A DNA stretch of 64,000 nt from Sinotaia quadrata (GCA_028829895.1 CM054178.1:72082835-72146834); one strand, 5' to 3'; counted from the first letter of the stretch, positions 1 to 15,000 are shown. A program made the numbers and translations. The notes: generated from the letters alone by a model not told the origin.

Positions 1-2991
1 AGGTCTTAATATTGCACAAGAGAGTTTCAAGAATACTATTGAACACTGTAGTTGTGAGTATAGTGCAGTCGCAAATTAACGCGCATTTAACTTAATGCGA
101 ATTCAACTCTTTGTTCTCTGTAAAAGTAAAAAACCAATAGGAAATAGAAATAGTCCAGGTGGTTCCACCCGCCATGACACCGGAGGTGTGAGATGAAAAA
201 CGTGAATATGCTGTTATTTCATTCGCCTCAGTTTCTATATGCAGCCAAAGTGCCACAATCTCGCCGCACTGACTGATTTTGGTATTTAATTGACTCCCAA
301 AATGCAAGCGACTACATGCACACTATCTGACCTCAATCAAGGAAACTGTGGGTTTTTAAAAATCTGTGAACAAGACTCTTTAAATAAGTAATTTATATTA
401 AATACAATTATTATACGAAATGCAAGTCCAACGAGTTGGGTCCTATCAACAATTTCCTCAGGCAGTCAGCTAACCTAGAAATTTATGCTCCAGGGTAAAT
501 GTTGACCTGACGTAATAATTTATCTGCCTTTCTTACTTTATACATTGCCCCCTATTTGTATGCCCGAAGTTTCTTCCAATAAAATACACAGAAATACAAA
601 ATGTACAGAAAATTAACTAGAATTTGGTAATAGAAAAAGAACTAAGTCTTTTTAACAAGATATACTGTAGCACACAACTGAACTAATTGTACACAAAAAA
701 TACCACAAGATAGAAAAACACCAATCATAATAAAAATTGAAGACAAAAGTATAATAGCATTTAGTATTCAAAATTTCAGCAGAATTCAAAGTCAAAACTT
801 CACACTGGTGTAATGACGTATTACAGTACACCACTTTATATGGGGTATAACTAGCATACAGCTGCTCTTACTTTCAACTAAGATAAAGGAAATCTTCCCC
901 TTAATCAAATTAACATTTCTGTTATTAACATCTTCTTCAAATGATTATATAGAAATCCAGATTTTATTTGTCCTACCGAAGTAAATAACTAAGGAACAAC
1001 AGAGTGACGTAGTACAATTTATATCTCATTAAATAGAAAGAAAAGGTAAGGCAGTCAACAACACAAAAAAATACAGGATTGTGCACAGCTGTGTTCTTGT
1101 CACTGGTCAAACACACTCGTAGATCTGGGCCATTGATTCAAGAATCAGAATTAACTGCAACACTATTAATTCCCTCCTTCCATAAAATCTGATCTAATGG
1201 CTCTTCTAAAATGACTTTATCAGCCTGTATTTTTAATTACAAAATTAAACCTATTTTCCAGCCTGTCAGCTGAACTATTGAACTGAACTAACATCACTAA
1301 ATGTATTGAGAGTAAAATAAATGTTAACATTTGCAATATTCTTTTTCATAGAGTCAAGTATATAATTATATATACATATATTCCTCCAATTATTCTAAAC
1401 CATAATTAATTTTATAAAAAATAAATATATCAATATTATTCCACAATGGAATATTATTATACATAAACCACAACTTAATGAAATTTAACAATACAAGATT
1501 TCGAAGTTTGCTAAAAAGAATTACGCTTGCAACTCTCCCACGTATTCCAAATGGGGATTCTAGCCGTCTGCTTCTAAATTTGACGTTTCAGAAGAGAATG
1601 ATATTTTGAAGATTCTATCTTTAATATTGAATTCTAGTTTCCACACCAAATCATCGTTATTCATAGTATTCAGTCCTTGGTCATTGATTAACATGCAGGT
1701 CCCACCTACTCAGCTAATTGTCAATCAGTCTTAACTGTCCTCAAGTCATACCCAGTCTACTCACCCTTAATAACATCGGCTTAATCTAGTCTAGTATCAT
1801 GACTGTCTGCCCTAACTTACTAATCTTACTTTGTCAGTCAGAATCACCTGGCTCATCCTTTTTCCCTGAACGTATTATTATGTAACATTTTATAAACTTG
1901 CACAACGTACACTTGATTCATATAAACCTCTTATATGGACAATTTTTAAGGAAGAAAAAATAAATCTAAATTCTGTGTAAGAAATTAATTTATGATAGAT
2001 TATAATTAATACTTACAGATTAAAATTATCTGTCTTTGAAAATATTTGTCACAGAAACAATAATCTGTCTAATCCGAAGTAAAAACTGACACTTTTGGAT
2101 TTATTGAGCTCTCGTCGTACATCATACGGGCGGTTTAATTATTATTAATCATTATTATAATTTTGTCTACACGTGATTTTCGCTGTATGCACTCACGTCA
2201 GAACGTAACATAACAACCTGAGCCTGGTTAGTGTAAACATTTCGCAAATTTGCTGAAATTTTAGCAAGACTCTGCATGTAGATAGACACAATTTGACTGA
2301 CAGAGAAACTTTAGAGTGTCCATAATGAATAAATCATATGCATAACTCATTCTTTCTTTCAATGGATGTTTATGCCTTAAGAGAACAGTAATCTAATGGA
2401 TGCATTTGATCACATCATGTCAATAGATCACCATGTCTCGTAATGTAATCATCTGGCTTCTTTCTTCCTTTTATTACAGCTTAGAAGTACACTTATTACA
2501 TATCTGATATTTTTTACAATTCAGAATTTAATAATTTAAAACAAACTGCTATTAAACTCGTTTTATACAAGCACGCATGCACACAAATTATTTCATTCTT
2601 TCTTTTATCACAGTTTAGAAATACATGTATTACAGATTTCATATTTATTACCACTTATAATTTAACAATTTAAGAAAACTGCTGTAAAACTCGTTTTATA
2701 CAAGCACGCACGAGCAGACACAATATACACACACATGGATATCTTCTGGGCTCTTTTACTGATGTAAAAATAAATATTTCCCCCTATAAATACAATCTAT
2801 AGACACATATAAAATGTGTCACATACAACTGGTTCATATGCTGTAAATTTTTAGTATTGCAATCAATAGCAAAATATTAGAAAGAAAGAAAGAAAGAAAG
2901 AAAGAAAAGGAAAACAGTAAAGAACAAAAGCGAAACAGGGAGAAAGAGAGATGGAGATAGAATGTATAAATAGAATGTTATGCTGAAATAC
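1..2991. other. AT-rich intron or 3' part of the gene, no recognised feature
   Basis: No exon with good splice sites and no transposon domain recognised. The only short repeats are a TA-rich patch near 1362-1382 and the AAAG tract listed separately. A minus-strand open stretch at 92-307 has no splice support and was not called. Confidence 0.5.
2881..2906. repeat. AAAG microsatellite
   Basis: Seven tandem AAAG-type units lie about 85 bp beyond the exon 11 donor. Confidence 0.9.
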
Positions 2992-3044
2992 CTCCAAGAA
3001 TCTGTAAATCTCTTCTCCGGCCTCAGCCATAAAGAGAGGAGCAT
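2992..3044 (-). CDS. Gene exon 11 (last exon visible)
   Basis: Acceptor TTATTACCAG and donor GTATTT flank 53 nt. The split codon with exon 10 gives Asp, then APLFMAEAGEEIYRFLE. Exit is phase 0. I did not find the next exon in 1-2991. Confidence 0.68.
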
Positions 3045-6000
3045 CTGGTAATAAAATGTACATACAGATCAGATTTTATTCATTTGTTTAATTAAAGGAT
3101 CACTAAGTTATCAGAAATATACACAATAAATTAAATAATCTCTATAAATGTAACCCAATTTACAGAACTGTTACGGGAGAAGTGTTTTAAAAGGTTGACA
3201 GTTTTAGTGAGTTATATCTGAATATTTCTAATAATTTACAAACATTCATTATAAATATTAAATATCACTATTGATTTCAGCACTGATTATTAAAGCATAC
3301 CATTACAAATAAACACAATCTAGATTTTAAAATAATTTGCTTGATTACGTGTGTAGTGGATAGGACTAAGTTATATAACATGTTTTATCTTCATAGAAAT
3401 CTATTTATAAATTATACATTTAACAATACAGAGTTGTAATTTACAATACTAGCAGCACATTTACAAATAAGTATATTTTGTTGTAAATTCAATTAAAACA
3501 AAAGCTGTTAATGTTTACAATATATGTGATATTATATATTTCTATATCCTAATGTGTACATTGAATCTTGTAAGATTTTGTAAATATAATTCATTGAGAT
3601 TTTCAACTGATCTAGACAGTATAATATTAAGAGTAGGCTCTATAAACTAATAAAGGCGATCTACATTAGATAAATTCTATGCCTTTATATTCTTTAAAAA
3701 AATGTTATCTGATGGATAAATTCAAAGCTTTTGGACTCTAGAAAAGATATCTGATATGGATAAATTCAATACCCATTGCCTGTGCGTTTGTTTGTGCGTG
3801 AACATTTGTATGTGTGTGTGAACGCGTGTGCGCGTGCGTGTATCTGCAAGTATGCTTTCATGTGATAAGCGTATTAATGTATGTGTATTTTTACCATTTG
3901 TTCTTGGAAATAATTATTAGCATGCACTTCTACTACTAACTACTAATATTCGCAAGAAATGCTTTATTTGATTAAGTATTTTTGTATTTTGTATTGTACT
4001 TTTCGTTTCTTAGACTTCATCATTCCATTTCAAAACTACTTATTTTAAAACTAGCAATGTCAAACCTAATATGATATAATTTAATTTCTTACTTTAATAA
4101 ATCTGTTAGTTTTACATTACACTATTCTAATTAATTGTATAACTGAAAAAATGGTAAGAGATCTAAGGAAAGAATTTATTGAGAATAATTCCATCTCTAC
4201 ATAGACGTATTTGTCATATTATTAACATATTATTAATATATTATTATCATATTATTATTAAGAAAGGATGTACAATAATAGATGGTAGATAAGCAAGTTA
4301 GAATTGCAAGGTTTTGAAATTACTGGATACGGATATTAAATAAATAATAAATTATTTTAATAATTACCATTGAATTTAGATGAATAATAAATCAGAATAA
4401 TACACTCGTTTAAGAATACGTTTTACCATCGGATAAACTGAGCGAGAAAAAGACTTTAAATATTTATTCCAAGCGACAGTGGTAGTTCTGTAAGTGATTC
4501 AGATACCTCTTATAAAATTGTCATTTTTAATTTTATGTAGATTCTCGATAGCACTAGCGTAATTCTTATTTATTTTATTATTGTTCATTTTATGTTTGGT
4601 TTTTTGTTTATATATATAGACTTAAATTATTGTCATTGTTCAAATCGAAACTGTATTTAAAAGTAATTGTAGTAATATAGTAGTATTCTTTATGAATACT
4701 GCAGTGTATACTTTTCGCCATCTTTGAATGAACGGGTTCTCCTTATCAGTTATTATAGAGAATTTTAAGCACCCTTCCCCCCCCCCCCCCCCGCCACTTT
4801 TAAGTTGGATGTAACTATACTGAGATGAATTTCCAATTTGATAGTGGTTGGCCTATTCTGATAAAATCTTTGTGGCAAATTATATTGTCATTTAATACCT
4901 TTTTGTATTTCCTTCATAAGGTTTTCATCTTTTAGCTTCTCCTTCAAGACAGCTTTTTGTTCGCTCGTTTTCCACTTAAAAAAATAAAAGTAAATAAAAA
5001 CTCTAAAAGTTATTGTGTAAATTAATGAAAGTTCATGCGTAAGTATGACAAAATTAAATAACTAATACAATATTAAGATTTTAAACTGTAAAAATGTCAT
5101 TTTAGTTTCTCTATTACTTGAATTCCTTCAAGAGTTCTATATTATCCTATCAGTCGTCAGTTGTTCTCTAAAGGAATTAAGCAATAATTATTTCATTTTA
5201 TTTTTGGCTGCCACCAGATCGAAATTCCTGCTGTCTGTTGAAATATTACTCGATTTGTCTACTCGTCACGTAACCCACACTTTCTACTGTCTACCTTAAG
5301 AGTCAAATTTGCATCCATCGACCAGTAATAATCGTCATATTATTAGGACCAATATAATTGAAATTTGTCATCTGATTTAAATTGACTTCTAAAACATTTA
5401 GAAGACAGATAAAATAATTTCTATTGTGCCTTTAAAGTTTACAAAAATGCTTGTAATGCTAATATAGCAGGTGATCTTCACCTTATCCAATAATATTTTC
5501 GATTAGGTTGTTACTGTCACAAACTGGGAGGCTCATTACAAGCCGACCCGAGCTGAAGTTAGAGATGCAAGGGGTGAAGTCTATTTTTGGCCTGGTCCGG
5601 TGCACCTCCAAGAAAAGCCCGTGTGACATATGCCAATACTACGTCGCGTGAGGTTGTTACATAGACACACATGACATACACCATTGATGTTTGGGTGGGG
5701 CCCAGTTTATTTATGTCATGCCAAGGAACGTTTTATTGGCGGTGTGTGTTGTGAGTGAGTATCATGAATGTGAATAAATGGACGAACAGACGAACGGTGC
5801 AAAACAATACTAATACAAATTCTTTCGTCCCTCTCAAAAACTATGAATAACAAGAGAGTTGAAAGATGGTTAAATCAGGGTATTTATTTCCCGATTTAAA
5901 AGGGGCACTACTCTTTCGCACAGTGATTAATCATTCATTCCACTTTCCAATGTCATACACTCTGGGAAATAAGGGGGGATGAAAATGATGAAATTCACAA

Positions 6001-9000
6001 TATAAAATAAAGATTAATTACACAATTCTTATGCGGCAAATGGGGCCGCTTTAACAATAGTTCACATATAAAATAAGCATTACTTTTAACATTAAAGTTC
6101 GTATTTCACAAACGATATAATAGTGTTCATTTTCTTAGAGTCCTAGAGTTAAGTATGTGCGCGGTAGCTGTGCTAATTATTACTCACTATTAATGTCAGA
6201 GTTCCAAGGAGATGACGTAATCTCACACGTCACTTATAAGCGGCACTTCAAAGTGAAGACACGACGCAATTGAGGCGTCGCTTTACAGGTGAAGATTCTG
6301 CAGAATCTAGCACCACTTTCAGATTATCACTGCGGAGAAATCTGAAATCTAGCTGACGGTTGTCAGCCTCGATAACTGTCGTTGTTTCTTGGTTGTCGTG
6401 GAAACGGACACCCCAACGACGTTTAGCATTATCGGATGAAGTCGTCCAGTGGGATGTGTCGTCGCATTACATTGAGTGTAGTAATCCGGATATCTGTTAG
6501 ATTATCTCGGTGCTAGCCTCCCAATTGCGGAATAGAGCTGTCAAACGAAACTCAGACAGAGGGGGTACAAAATTGGTCCCTCGTGTCGTTAACTGCATAC
6601 AACCAGCGTCACATACATCGGTTATTCTTGACAGTGAACTCCCCACTTTGCCAAAGTTATACTGAAGTAATTTTGCCTCGTTACTCAATATATGGCATCA
6701 GACGGATGGAAAACGGATGGAAAGAGACATTTGCAGCTTTCCTTTATGAAATCTCTGTACATGAGATAATTCATACGTGAAGTTAGACTGGCTTCAGACG
6801 AATCGACGTTTTCAACATTCAGAGTAAAATCTTCCTTTTGCCTCTTATATAGTTTCACTGAAGGCTTCCATAAACTTCCAGAAGCTATGCCGTGTGACTC
6901 AATTTTCCCTTGGATATTTAGTGGTGATCGTGCTGCACGTTTTTCTGTGGTCAATTCTAATGTGCACTGGCCTTTTCTCTCGTAAACAACATGTGACCAG
7001 TCATGCGTAATTGTCCCAATTGTTTAATATACATATCTTTCACAAACTAATATATATATTCAATATGATAATTAACACACACTGTGTCATGAACGTCTGT
7101 CTACTAAAGAGATCTTAGGTGACTGTTACTGGAAGTTACATGCTACATATGAAAATAACAAAACTCGGGTTACTTCAACTAGTTTTGTTAGCGGTTTTTT
7201 AAAATGAAATAAAATATAATTTCTGTCCCTCATTTCCTGTGACAGTTACCATCATAATAATTACTTTCAATACAACTGTCACAATCACTATCAATATTTA
7301 CTAGCAACAAGGAGACGAAAGTGAAAAGGAGCTTTTTGTGTGCCATACTCTGAAGTACTGTTATATGAAGTATATGCGATGTTCTTGATTAGTCCCGTAT
7401 CGACATGCCCCAAACTATAAACATTATTGTCTTACACAATCATCACCACTCTACAAACTTTCCCTCAACAACCCTCCATTTTTTTTTCATCTTCAACTCT
7501 CACAACAGCGGCACACCTCGTTACAGGAAGCGAAATCAGACGCCGCCGAAAGCTGCCATCATCCTAAAATCATCATCATCATTATCATCAACAGGAGGAG
7601 CAAATTTTATTTTATCGTGCTGACTGTGTCATAACAAGAACAGTAAAAAGTAAGCTTGTAATTCCATAGAATGCTTGCTTAATTACGTTTTTATGATATG
7701 GAAAACATTTACTTACATCCACAATAGGCATGCACACTTTTTTAGCAGCCTTTTTAAACTCCTCCTCCAGTTCTGCATGATCATTAGATTCTCTCATGTT
7801 CCCAGCATCCACCAGGAATACAGAGATTTCATCCGCATAAAAATCAACAAGGACATTGGCATCTAAGAAAAGAAATACGGTCAGAATAAAAATCTTTAGT
7901 TTTACATACAGATTATAACATTAATTTTGCAATGTCAGAGTTGTCTATTAGACATACACAGATTTAAATTAATATGGCCACAAGATGATTGACAGCCATT
8001 CAAAGGGTTTTCAAGTATATATCCACAGGACAAAAACTCTCTGTGATGGCAATGATAATTAGTTAATGGATATTATTACAATTAGTTAATTAATTATCCA
8101 AAACTAATTACAAGTGATGAGAATCTTAATTTCTTTTATTAATGATTATCCAACAGACACCACTAGTCTCTAACTTGATGGACATGCAGGTGCTGTAAAC
8201 GTTTTCTCTCTTCCACAACATTTAAGAGAAACACAGTCACACGATTCTTCTGTAGGTGGAAAACTTCTTACTGAAGGCAGAGACAAATCCGTCTTTAATC
8301 TATATTTATCAAGCCCCCCATCCACCCAATTTCTTCTCCAACATACGATTATCAATATGCATAAGAAGGTCAATAAATTAACAATAAATTTATTAAATCA
8401 ACAATCAAATATACATATTGTGGTAGGTCGGACACTAACGCTTAACAGCTACTGACCGACTGTATCACAGGAAGGGGCGAGCACGTATGAGTGGCGTTTG
8501 CCGCCCATCTCGGTATAGCCTTTTTCACTTGCCTCTGTGAGTGTTATGTCAGCGGGCAGACATCATCTGCACGGAGCGCCTGGACAAATGGGTCAGGAGG
8601 TGCTGCTTTGTTTCAAAGCGCGCGCAGTGTATGTGTAAACATTACCATTACTAATTTAGAGTGCTGTGCTAGTGTGTATATTTGAATTATTTTTTATTGT
8701 GCTACGCATTTGTTAGTTTACTATAGACAGTTTATATCCAGATAGGAAATAGTTTATATTTTTAATTGATATATTTTATATGAAGAATAATGATTTTACA
8801 TTTGTGTATTTTGTAAGTAATGTGTGTGAATGCTTTTTCTACAGCCCATCAACATATGTTTTATTTTATTATAGTTCTAAATCTTTAGATTATGTATTAG
8901 GAAAGGTTTGTGTATTAAAGTATAATTATAGTAGTTTTATTTTATATTTGATTTTTAGTATAGCTCTTAGTAGTTTGAATGAAATTTATATTGAAATAGA

Positions 9001-12000
9001 AGTAAGAAAACACAGAAATTATTTTTAGAAGCCTTTCTTGCCAGAGTTTTGTGTTTGGCCTACGGGGTCTTCAGTGAAGGCCGATCTGATAGTATAATTA
9101 GCGCGTGCATGTGAAGGGAGCTAAATACGGAAGCAAACAAGGCAAACAACTACCCACACCAATACACACATCAGAAATACACACACAAATTAAAAGCATA
9201 TACAAAAGAAAGACCCCCCCCCAACTCACAAACATAAACCATAACAGAGCAATATACAGATTGAGATACAACAACACAAGATATACACACAAAATAAACA
9301 ACGAAACAAAACATACACGCATTGCATAACGGACAACACAATCGAACACTTCCTACTCCAATGCAACAAATACACGGAAGAAAGGAAATTCCTCAAATAC
9401 ACAACAGACCTATTAAACTTACCATTCACCACCCAAGCACTCCTATACCCCAAAGAACACAATCAAAGCCAAGTTCACCTAGCACTTATCACCTATCTCC
9501 TAGAAACACACACACACTGCACTTACTATATAAAAAAAAATATATATATAATTTTTATTTAAAAAAAACCACGATAACACGCACAATCTCAAACCTCAAA
9601 CTCGCTGGTCTAATGCAAGCGGTACATATATCAACACACACAAGGCGGCTCTGAAAAAACCCTAAGAGGAAAAAAAAAACAAAATAAACCCCACACACAA
9701 CACAATAACTCACGCACAATCACACGGCCAGACATAAAGATACGACACAAAAACGGACACCATACCCCACCCTCCTTGAATACAAGAGATAGGAGGAAGG
9801 CCCCACAGGAATCTACCAAGAACTGAAAACATCAACAAGATGAAAAGTTCTAACGCAATCCCTGTGGGCGCACTGCTAGCGGAACTACTACTACTATTTT
9901 ACTAAGTCTGAGAGGAATTGCTGTACAAGAGCTGAATAAAGCATGTAAGAAAACTGACAGAAGTGTTCTGGCGTCCTCTTTCACCATTGCTGCACGTTGG
10001 TGTGAACGAATTGAACCGACCCCATCACACATATGACAAATAGAATGAAATGGATTACTTAATATCAATATTTCCATGAACCCCACATTCAGATAATGTC
10101 TATGTTTTATGCAGTCTATCAATTCAACAATAGTGTCAATACAAATCATAAAATAGTCTTATCAGAGGACAGAAATGGAGTTATTAGAGGTAATTATTAA
10201 TAGTCTTATGTAACCTGATTCAGTGCAGTCTTAACTGTCCTTCACTCACTTTGCCACAGTGTCACAATTTATAGTTCAGCTAATTTTGTCAGCTCTGCAT
10301 CTGTCACTCGCACAGAAAAAACAATGTTCCACTACTTATAGTTAACATGGGTGCTTCATTTTGCTGTGTCAACTACTTCCACAGAAGAATAAATGTATTG
10401 ATGTCCAACAATTTCTCTATACTAGAAATTGTTCAGGCAGGCAGTCAACAAATCTTTCCACCACACATCAGTAGAGTGCAGTGTTTCATACATGTCTTTC
10501 TCACCTTTGTCAGGTTCAGTCATACCAATTTACAAACAATAAACCAGGATATTCATATAGCATGTGAAAATAGGCAACTGGAAAAGCTACTTGCTCACTG
10601 CAAAATATAATTAAGGAGCAAACATAAATTTCTATTTTATCACTTTATAATTCCATTCTGTCTTACATTCCAGTCTCAATTTATAATTTCCTGCAACGGT
10701 CCAGAAATTCAAAGCCTTCCTATATGGCAAGCATTTTGTCATTCTGACAGATCACCATTTTCTTGCCTATTTAGATCACTTGACTAAGGCGAGAATTGGG
10801 CCGAATCTTTTAGTACTTCATACATCACAAGAATAAGTGCTGGCAAATACACATCCGAATCACTCCACGCACAGTTTTCTCAAGGATGAGGTAAGATTAG
10901 CAATCATATTTTCACATAGGGTGATAAGGAGTAGTTTTAAATTGCTGTATTCTCAATAGCTGATTAATCTCTCTCATTAACTCGCTCATGAACTGAATCC
11001 CCTATATGAGACAAGATTTCTTCAAGAAATCCAACATGCGATAATATGGTGAACAGTGCATTTGCTACCGACACATTTACTAATGGAGCTAAGTGCAACC
11101 ATCACATGGTATAACGTATCATAATCAATGACAGTGAGAATCCATCAGTGGCCTCAACCCAATGAGGACACAAATTCTCCAATGAGATCAGTGGCTCCAT
11201 GCCTAAAAGGAATATCGATCATTGGGGTTTCACCTAGAGGAACTGGGTATTCTATCTTCCTATTCACTCAGTGACAGATATCACTTGACTGACAGTACCG
11301 AGTAACATCCCCCATCATACCTGGCTAATAAAACTCAGCCTCCACATGCTAAAGTTTTGCTTGGTCTTAGACGACCAGCAGATGGTGGGTCATGAGCCAA
11401 ATGCAACACATTTGCTCGATAGTTTGGAGGTACCACCAGCTGACTGCTATCAGTTCCTGTTTATGAATCAAGATACCATCCTTCCACGAAACTCAATAAT
11501 TTTGCCTCAAGCTTTAGATATGTACGATCCTGAGTGCATAGTCTTCTCTCGACATTTTTTTAGAGAATCATCTGTCAATTGTGCTGCTCTGAGCAGGGCG
11601 CTTTTCCCCTCAGGTTTAACCACAGTCTGAGAAACATTTATCTGCTCTGCCATCCATGAGCCCTATGTGACTTCCTGGTGACATGCCCCACCAATGACAG
11701 ATTCATCCAGTCATCGACTCATGATCTTCACACTTGCCACTGACTGTTCCTGATTCACCTTGCATAGCCTCATGCATGTCCTTAGCTTCAGCTTCCTGTG
11801 CTGCAGCTTGCCTAAATGTGAGTACACACACGTTGTTGAGCGAATCTGGGGTGTCCTCACCATTGAGAACGTATTTACATCCCATGATAGCACTCTCAAC
11901 ACAATTCACTAGACATACAGACTGAATGCATTCACATACATACTTGCAATCTATATCTACCATCACAATAGGTACTTTATCCTTTACACCACTGGCTAGA

Positions 12001-15000
12001 GTGATAATTTGAAACTGTCCAGTGTAGTCACTTTCCTTCACTAGGCTATAGTGTACTAATAACCCTACTCCACAACCAGTGTCACAGAGGACTGGAACAC
12101 AATGTCCATTTATGTATGCCACTTGGTTCTATGACATTTAGTTACCTGGTCAATAATGCTTAATATGGCCTGGTTTGCCACAGCTAAGCATACTATTTGT
12201 TCGTTCTTAACAATTTTGACTTTACTGTTGGGGTGAGGTGTGGGTACTCTATCTTTCATCTCTTACTAGATGGAGAGGGTGTGAGACAGGATCCTGTTTT
12301 AAGTTTATCTGGCTGTGTGGTTCAAAATTATGCCTAGCTGTCAGGCTAGCTCATGTTCCATATATTTCTTCATACCTGTCAGCGGGTTTTATCCAATTTG
12401 TCAAACTCTTTGGTCCTTTGTCTTTAATGCTGGTGGGCATGCTGTCTGTAACGTTTCAATCCCAAAGTGATCCTAACATATTTCCAATTGCTAATCTCTA
12501 CTTCATCTAGTTCTAACCATCTGGTCAAGATGTGCTGTAGCGTATTTTCTGCCTGTAAAAAGGTATCAATCTTTTCTCTTAAACTGGTGAAATCTACGTC
12601 TGTTTGTCTCACTAGTCACCTTAAAGTATGCTAACAGTACGGCCTAGTATGTCTCATATGTCGTATCTTCGTCTGGGAGCATATCAAAGACCCTACTGTC
12701 CTGTCCTTTCATACCTGCCACTAGCCACTAACTGGGAAAGCCATAAACTTTCTGGTAGATCTAATCTTACAGCACAGTGTTCAAAGCTTAGCAAAGAGTC
12801 ATCAATATTTTCCTTTTATTGTTAAAAGAATGGAAACGACATTTCGTACTCTCTTCCTGAAACATAGACATATTCTCACTTATTTTCAATTGGTTTAGGT
12901 TAAGTTTTGCGTATCTCCTTTCTTTTGCATCTGTCTTGGCAAATACCAGCTCTCGTTCAATATTCAATCTTTTATCACTTTCCTCTCTTCCTCGATGTTT
13001 TTCATTTCTATTTCTTTCTTTATTTCTAGTTCATTTAAAAAAATTCTAGTTCTTCTCTTTCACGTCGGTCTTTTCTTTCTAATTCTTCTCTTTTATCAAC
13101 ATAGACAGCTTCCTCCTTTTCTGCCTCCTTTTAACTCCCTTAGAATTTTCCATTTTTCAAAAATAGCAAAACGCTCTACCACGGTCACATGACTAGCTGA
13201 CTGGCGAGTTCTCTGACTGATTTTTCAAAAGTATCTCACATACACTCAAGTAATTGATAACTTTAAATCTACTTACTTAAATGCACAATCGTAAACAATA
13301 TAGTATCTACAACACTCAAACAACTAGTAAATTTTAAATCGAGTCACTTAAAATGCACAATCAATGTAAACAATATACTCTCCTAACATCAACAATGGAA
13401 ACTATGGTAATACAGTATCAATGCAATATGCAATCATATTATAATAATAATATAATAATATTAATAATAATAATAATATAATAATATAAAGGTAAAAAAG
13501 TTAATAAAAATTTTCAAAAGAGAAAAAGGATAGACAAAGAGAAGTTTTAGATTGTTATAAAAATAATGAGATAAGATTGTTTTCTAAATGTCTATTCCAC
13601 TTGTCAAATATATCTCTTTCTAGCTCTGTGTCACATGTCCAGTTTTCATTTATGACCCTGTCCTAATTTAGGCATTAATCATCACTATTAATTTATAGGA
13701 TAATCCTCAACATTAGTGACAGCTGGACCTGCCTAACTTATCTCCCTTCAAATGCCACAATCTCCTGATTGCTCTCGACACCTAGTTGGATAAGTTAGTT
13801 GACTTCTTGCCACAATGTTATCTCCCTTTTTATTTATAGATAATAAATATAATTCTTTATTCCTCTAATTACAGCAGTGGTGCACAAACTCCGGCCTGTG
13901 AAGAGTCACTGAGTGGCCCGCCATGTCAAACGAAAAAGTCAAATGTTTACTCATACACTGAGTGATTTGAAACAAAGCTGCACCTCCTGGCCCATTTTTC
14001 CAGGCGCTCCATGCAGATGATGTCTGCCTGTTGACATAACACTCACAGAGGCAAGAGAAAAAAGCTATACCAAGATGGGCAGCAAACCCCACAAATACAT
14101 GCTTGCCTCTTCCTGTGATTTGTGACAAAATGGCTGCTAATCGTAAAAGAAAAGTTGACAAGGAAAACCAGCATTTTAATGATGACTGGATAATGCACTT
14201 GTCCACACCAGCATACTTGGCAGCACATATTGCTGCAAACAGGCTTTCTCACAGATGAAACTGAACAAAAGCAGCACCTGTGGTCAGCTGACTGATGATA
14301 ATCTGGAAGCAATTTTGCATCTTTCAACGTCAAACATCAAGCCAGACATTTTGAAGCTTGCAGATGACATGCAGCACTATCCATCATACTGACTTTGTGA
14401 AAGTTGACGTATCATAACATTTTTAGAATGAGTCTTAGTATACTACTTCTTTGTCATAATTATAATCTTAATCGTTATTTGTGATGTGATGTCCATCTTG
14501 TATGGGACGATTTTGATCTTCACTTTTTTGTGGCCCTTGACGGTTTTGACAAGTCAGATTGTGGACCCCAACTCAAAAAGTTTGTGCACCACTGACTTAC
14601 AGCTTGGCCCCAGTGGCAGTCTCCTTCAGTCAATCTCATGCACTTACATAATAACATAGAGAGATAACGTTTAAGAAAATTAACAATAAAATTAAAACTG
14701 AAACGAGAAATGAACAAATTGATTTCCGTGAATATAGAATATTAACACGCAACCCGGAAAGTCATTTTGTTATTCACACCATGGAAAATCTATCTTGATT
14801 TGTCCTTCATGACTTATCTGTATAAAGCATGTGTTGTTGTTGTCCACTGATGCACGCTGACCTCCATGACCTTTGGCAACCCTCGTCATTCGACAGGCGG
14901 TAATACGAACTCAGCACAAATGCTTGCTCACTTGTCCTGGACTCCATGCTTTAGCAAGGTTGGACTTACACATCAAGGAACAGCTAGCAATTAGGATCTG

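Larger units (their letters stand above)
8419..10029. mobile_element. Nested LTR-like element, TSD catat
   Basis: The 1611-bp insert begins TGTGGTAGGTCGG and ends CCGACCCCATCACA, forming an imperfect inverted repeat, and is flanked by catat on both sides (8414-8418 and 10030-10034). The uninterrupted sibling LTR at 16390 has catat once. It is probably a solo LTR of another family that itself holds a LINE piece (9090-9897) and a block shared with a hAT element (8465-8650). Confidence 0.75.
8042..10450 (-). repeat. 3' LTR of element A, split by a nested LTR
   Basis: Segments 8042-8418 and 10030-10450 match 16020-16833 closely and continuously once the insert at 8419-10029 is ignored. On the minus strand the LTR begins TGTTGACTGCC and ends GCCATCACA. 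A purine-rich run directly precedes its start, as expected for a polypurine tract. Confidence 0.8.

Noticed and set aside
92..307. 71-codon minus-strand frame as the next exon of the gene
   Set aside because: No acceptor or donor at suitable places gives the required phase 0 entry, and composition is not convincing.
9098..9819. Minus-strand Cys/Leu/Val-rich frames resembling membrane proteins
   Set aside because: They are antisense of a CA-rich LINE 3' region. The hydrophobicity reflects base composition.
13865..14206. 113-codon minus-strand frame in the hAT element
   Set aside because: It runs antisense to the transposase start and through the terminal repeat. Similarity to 8491-8685 is explained by shared DNA, not by a conserved protein.
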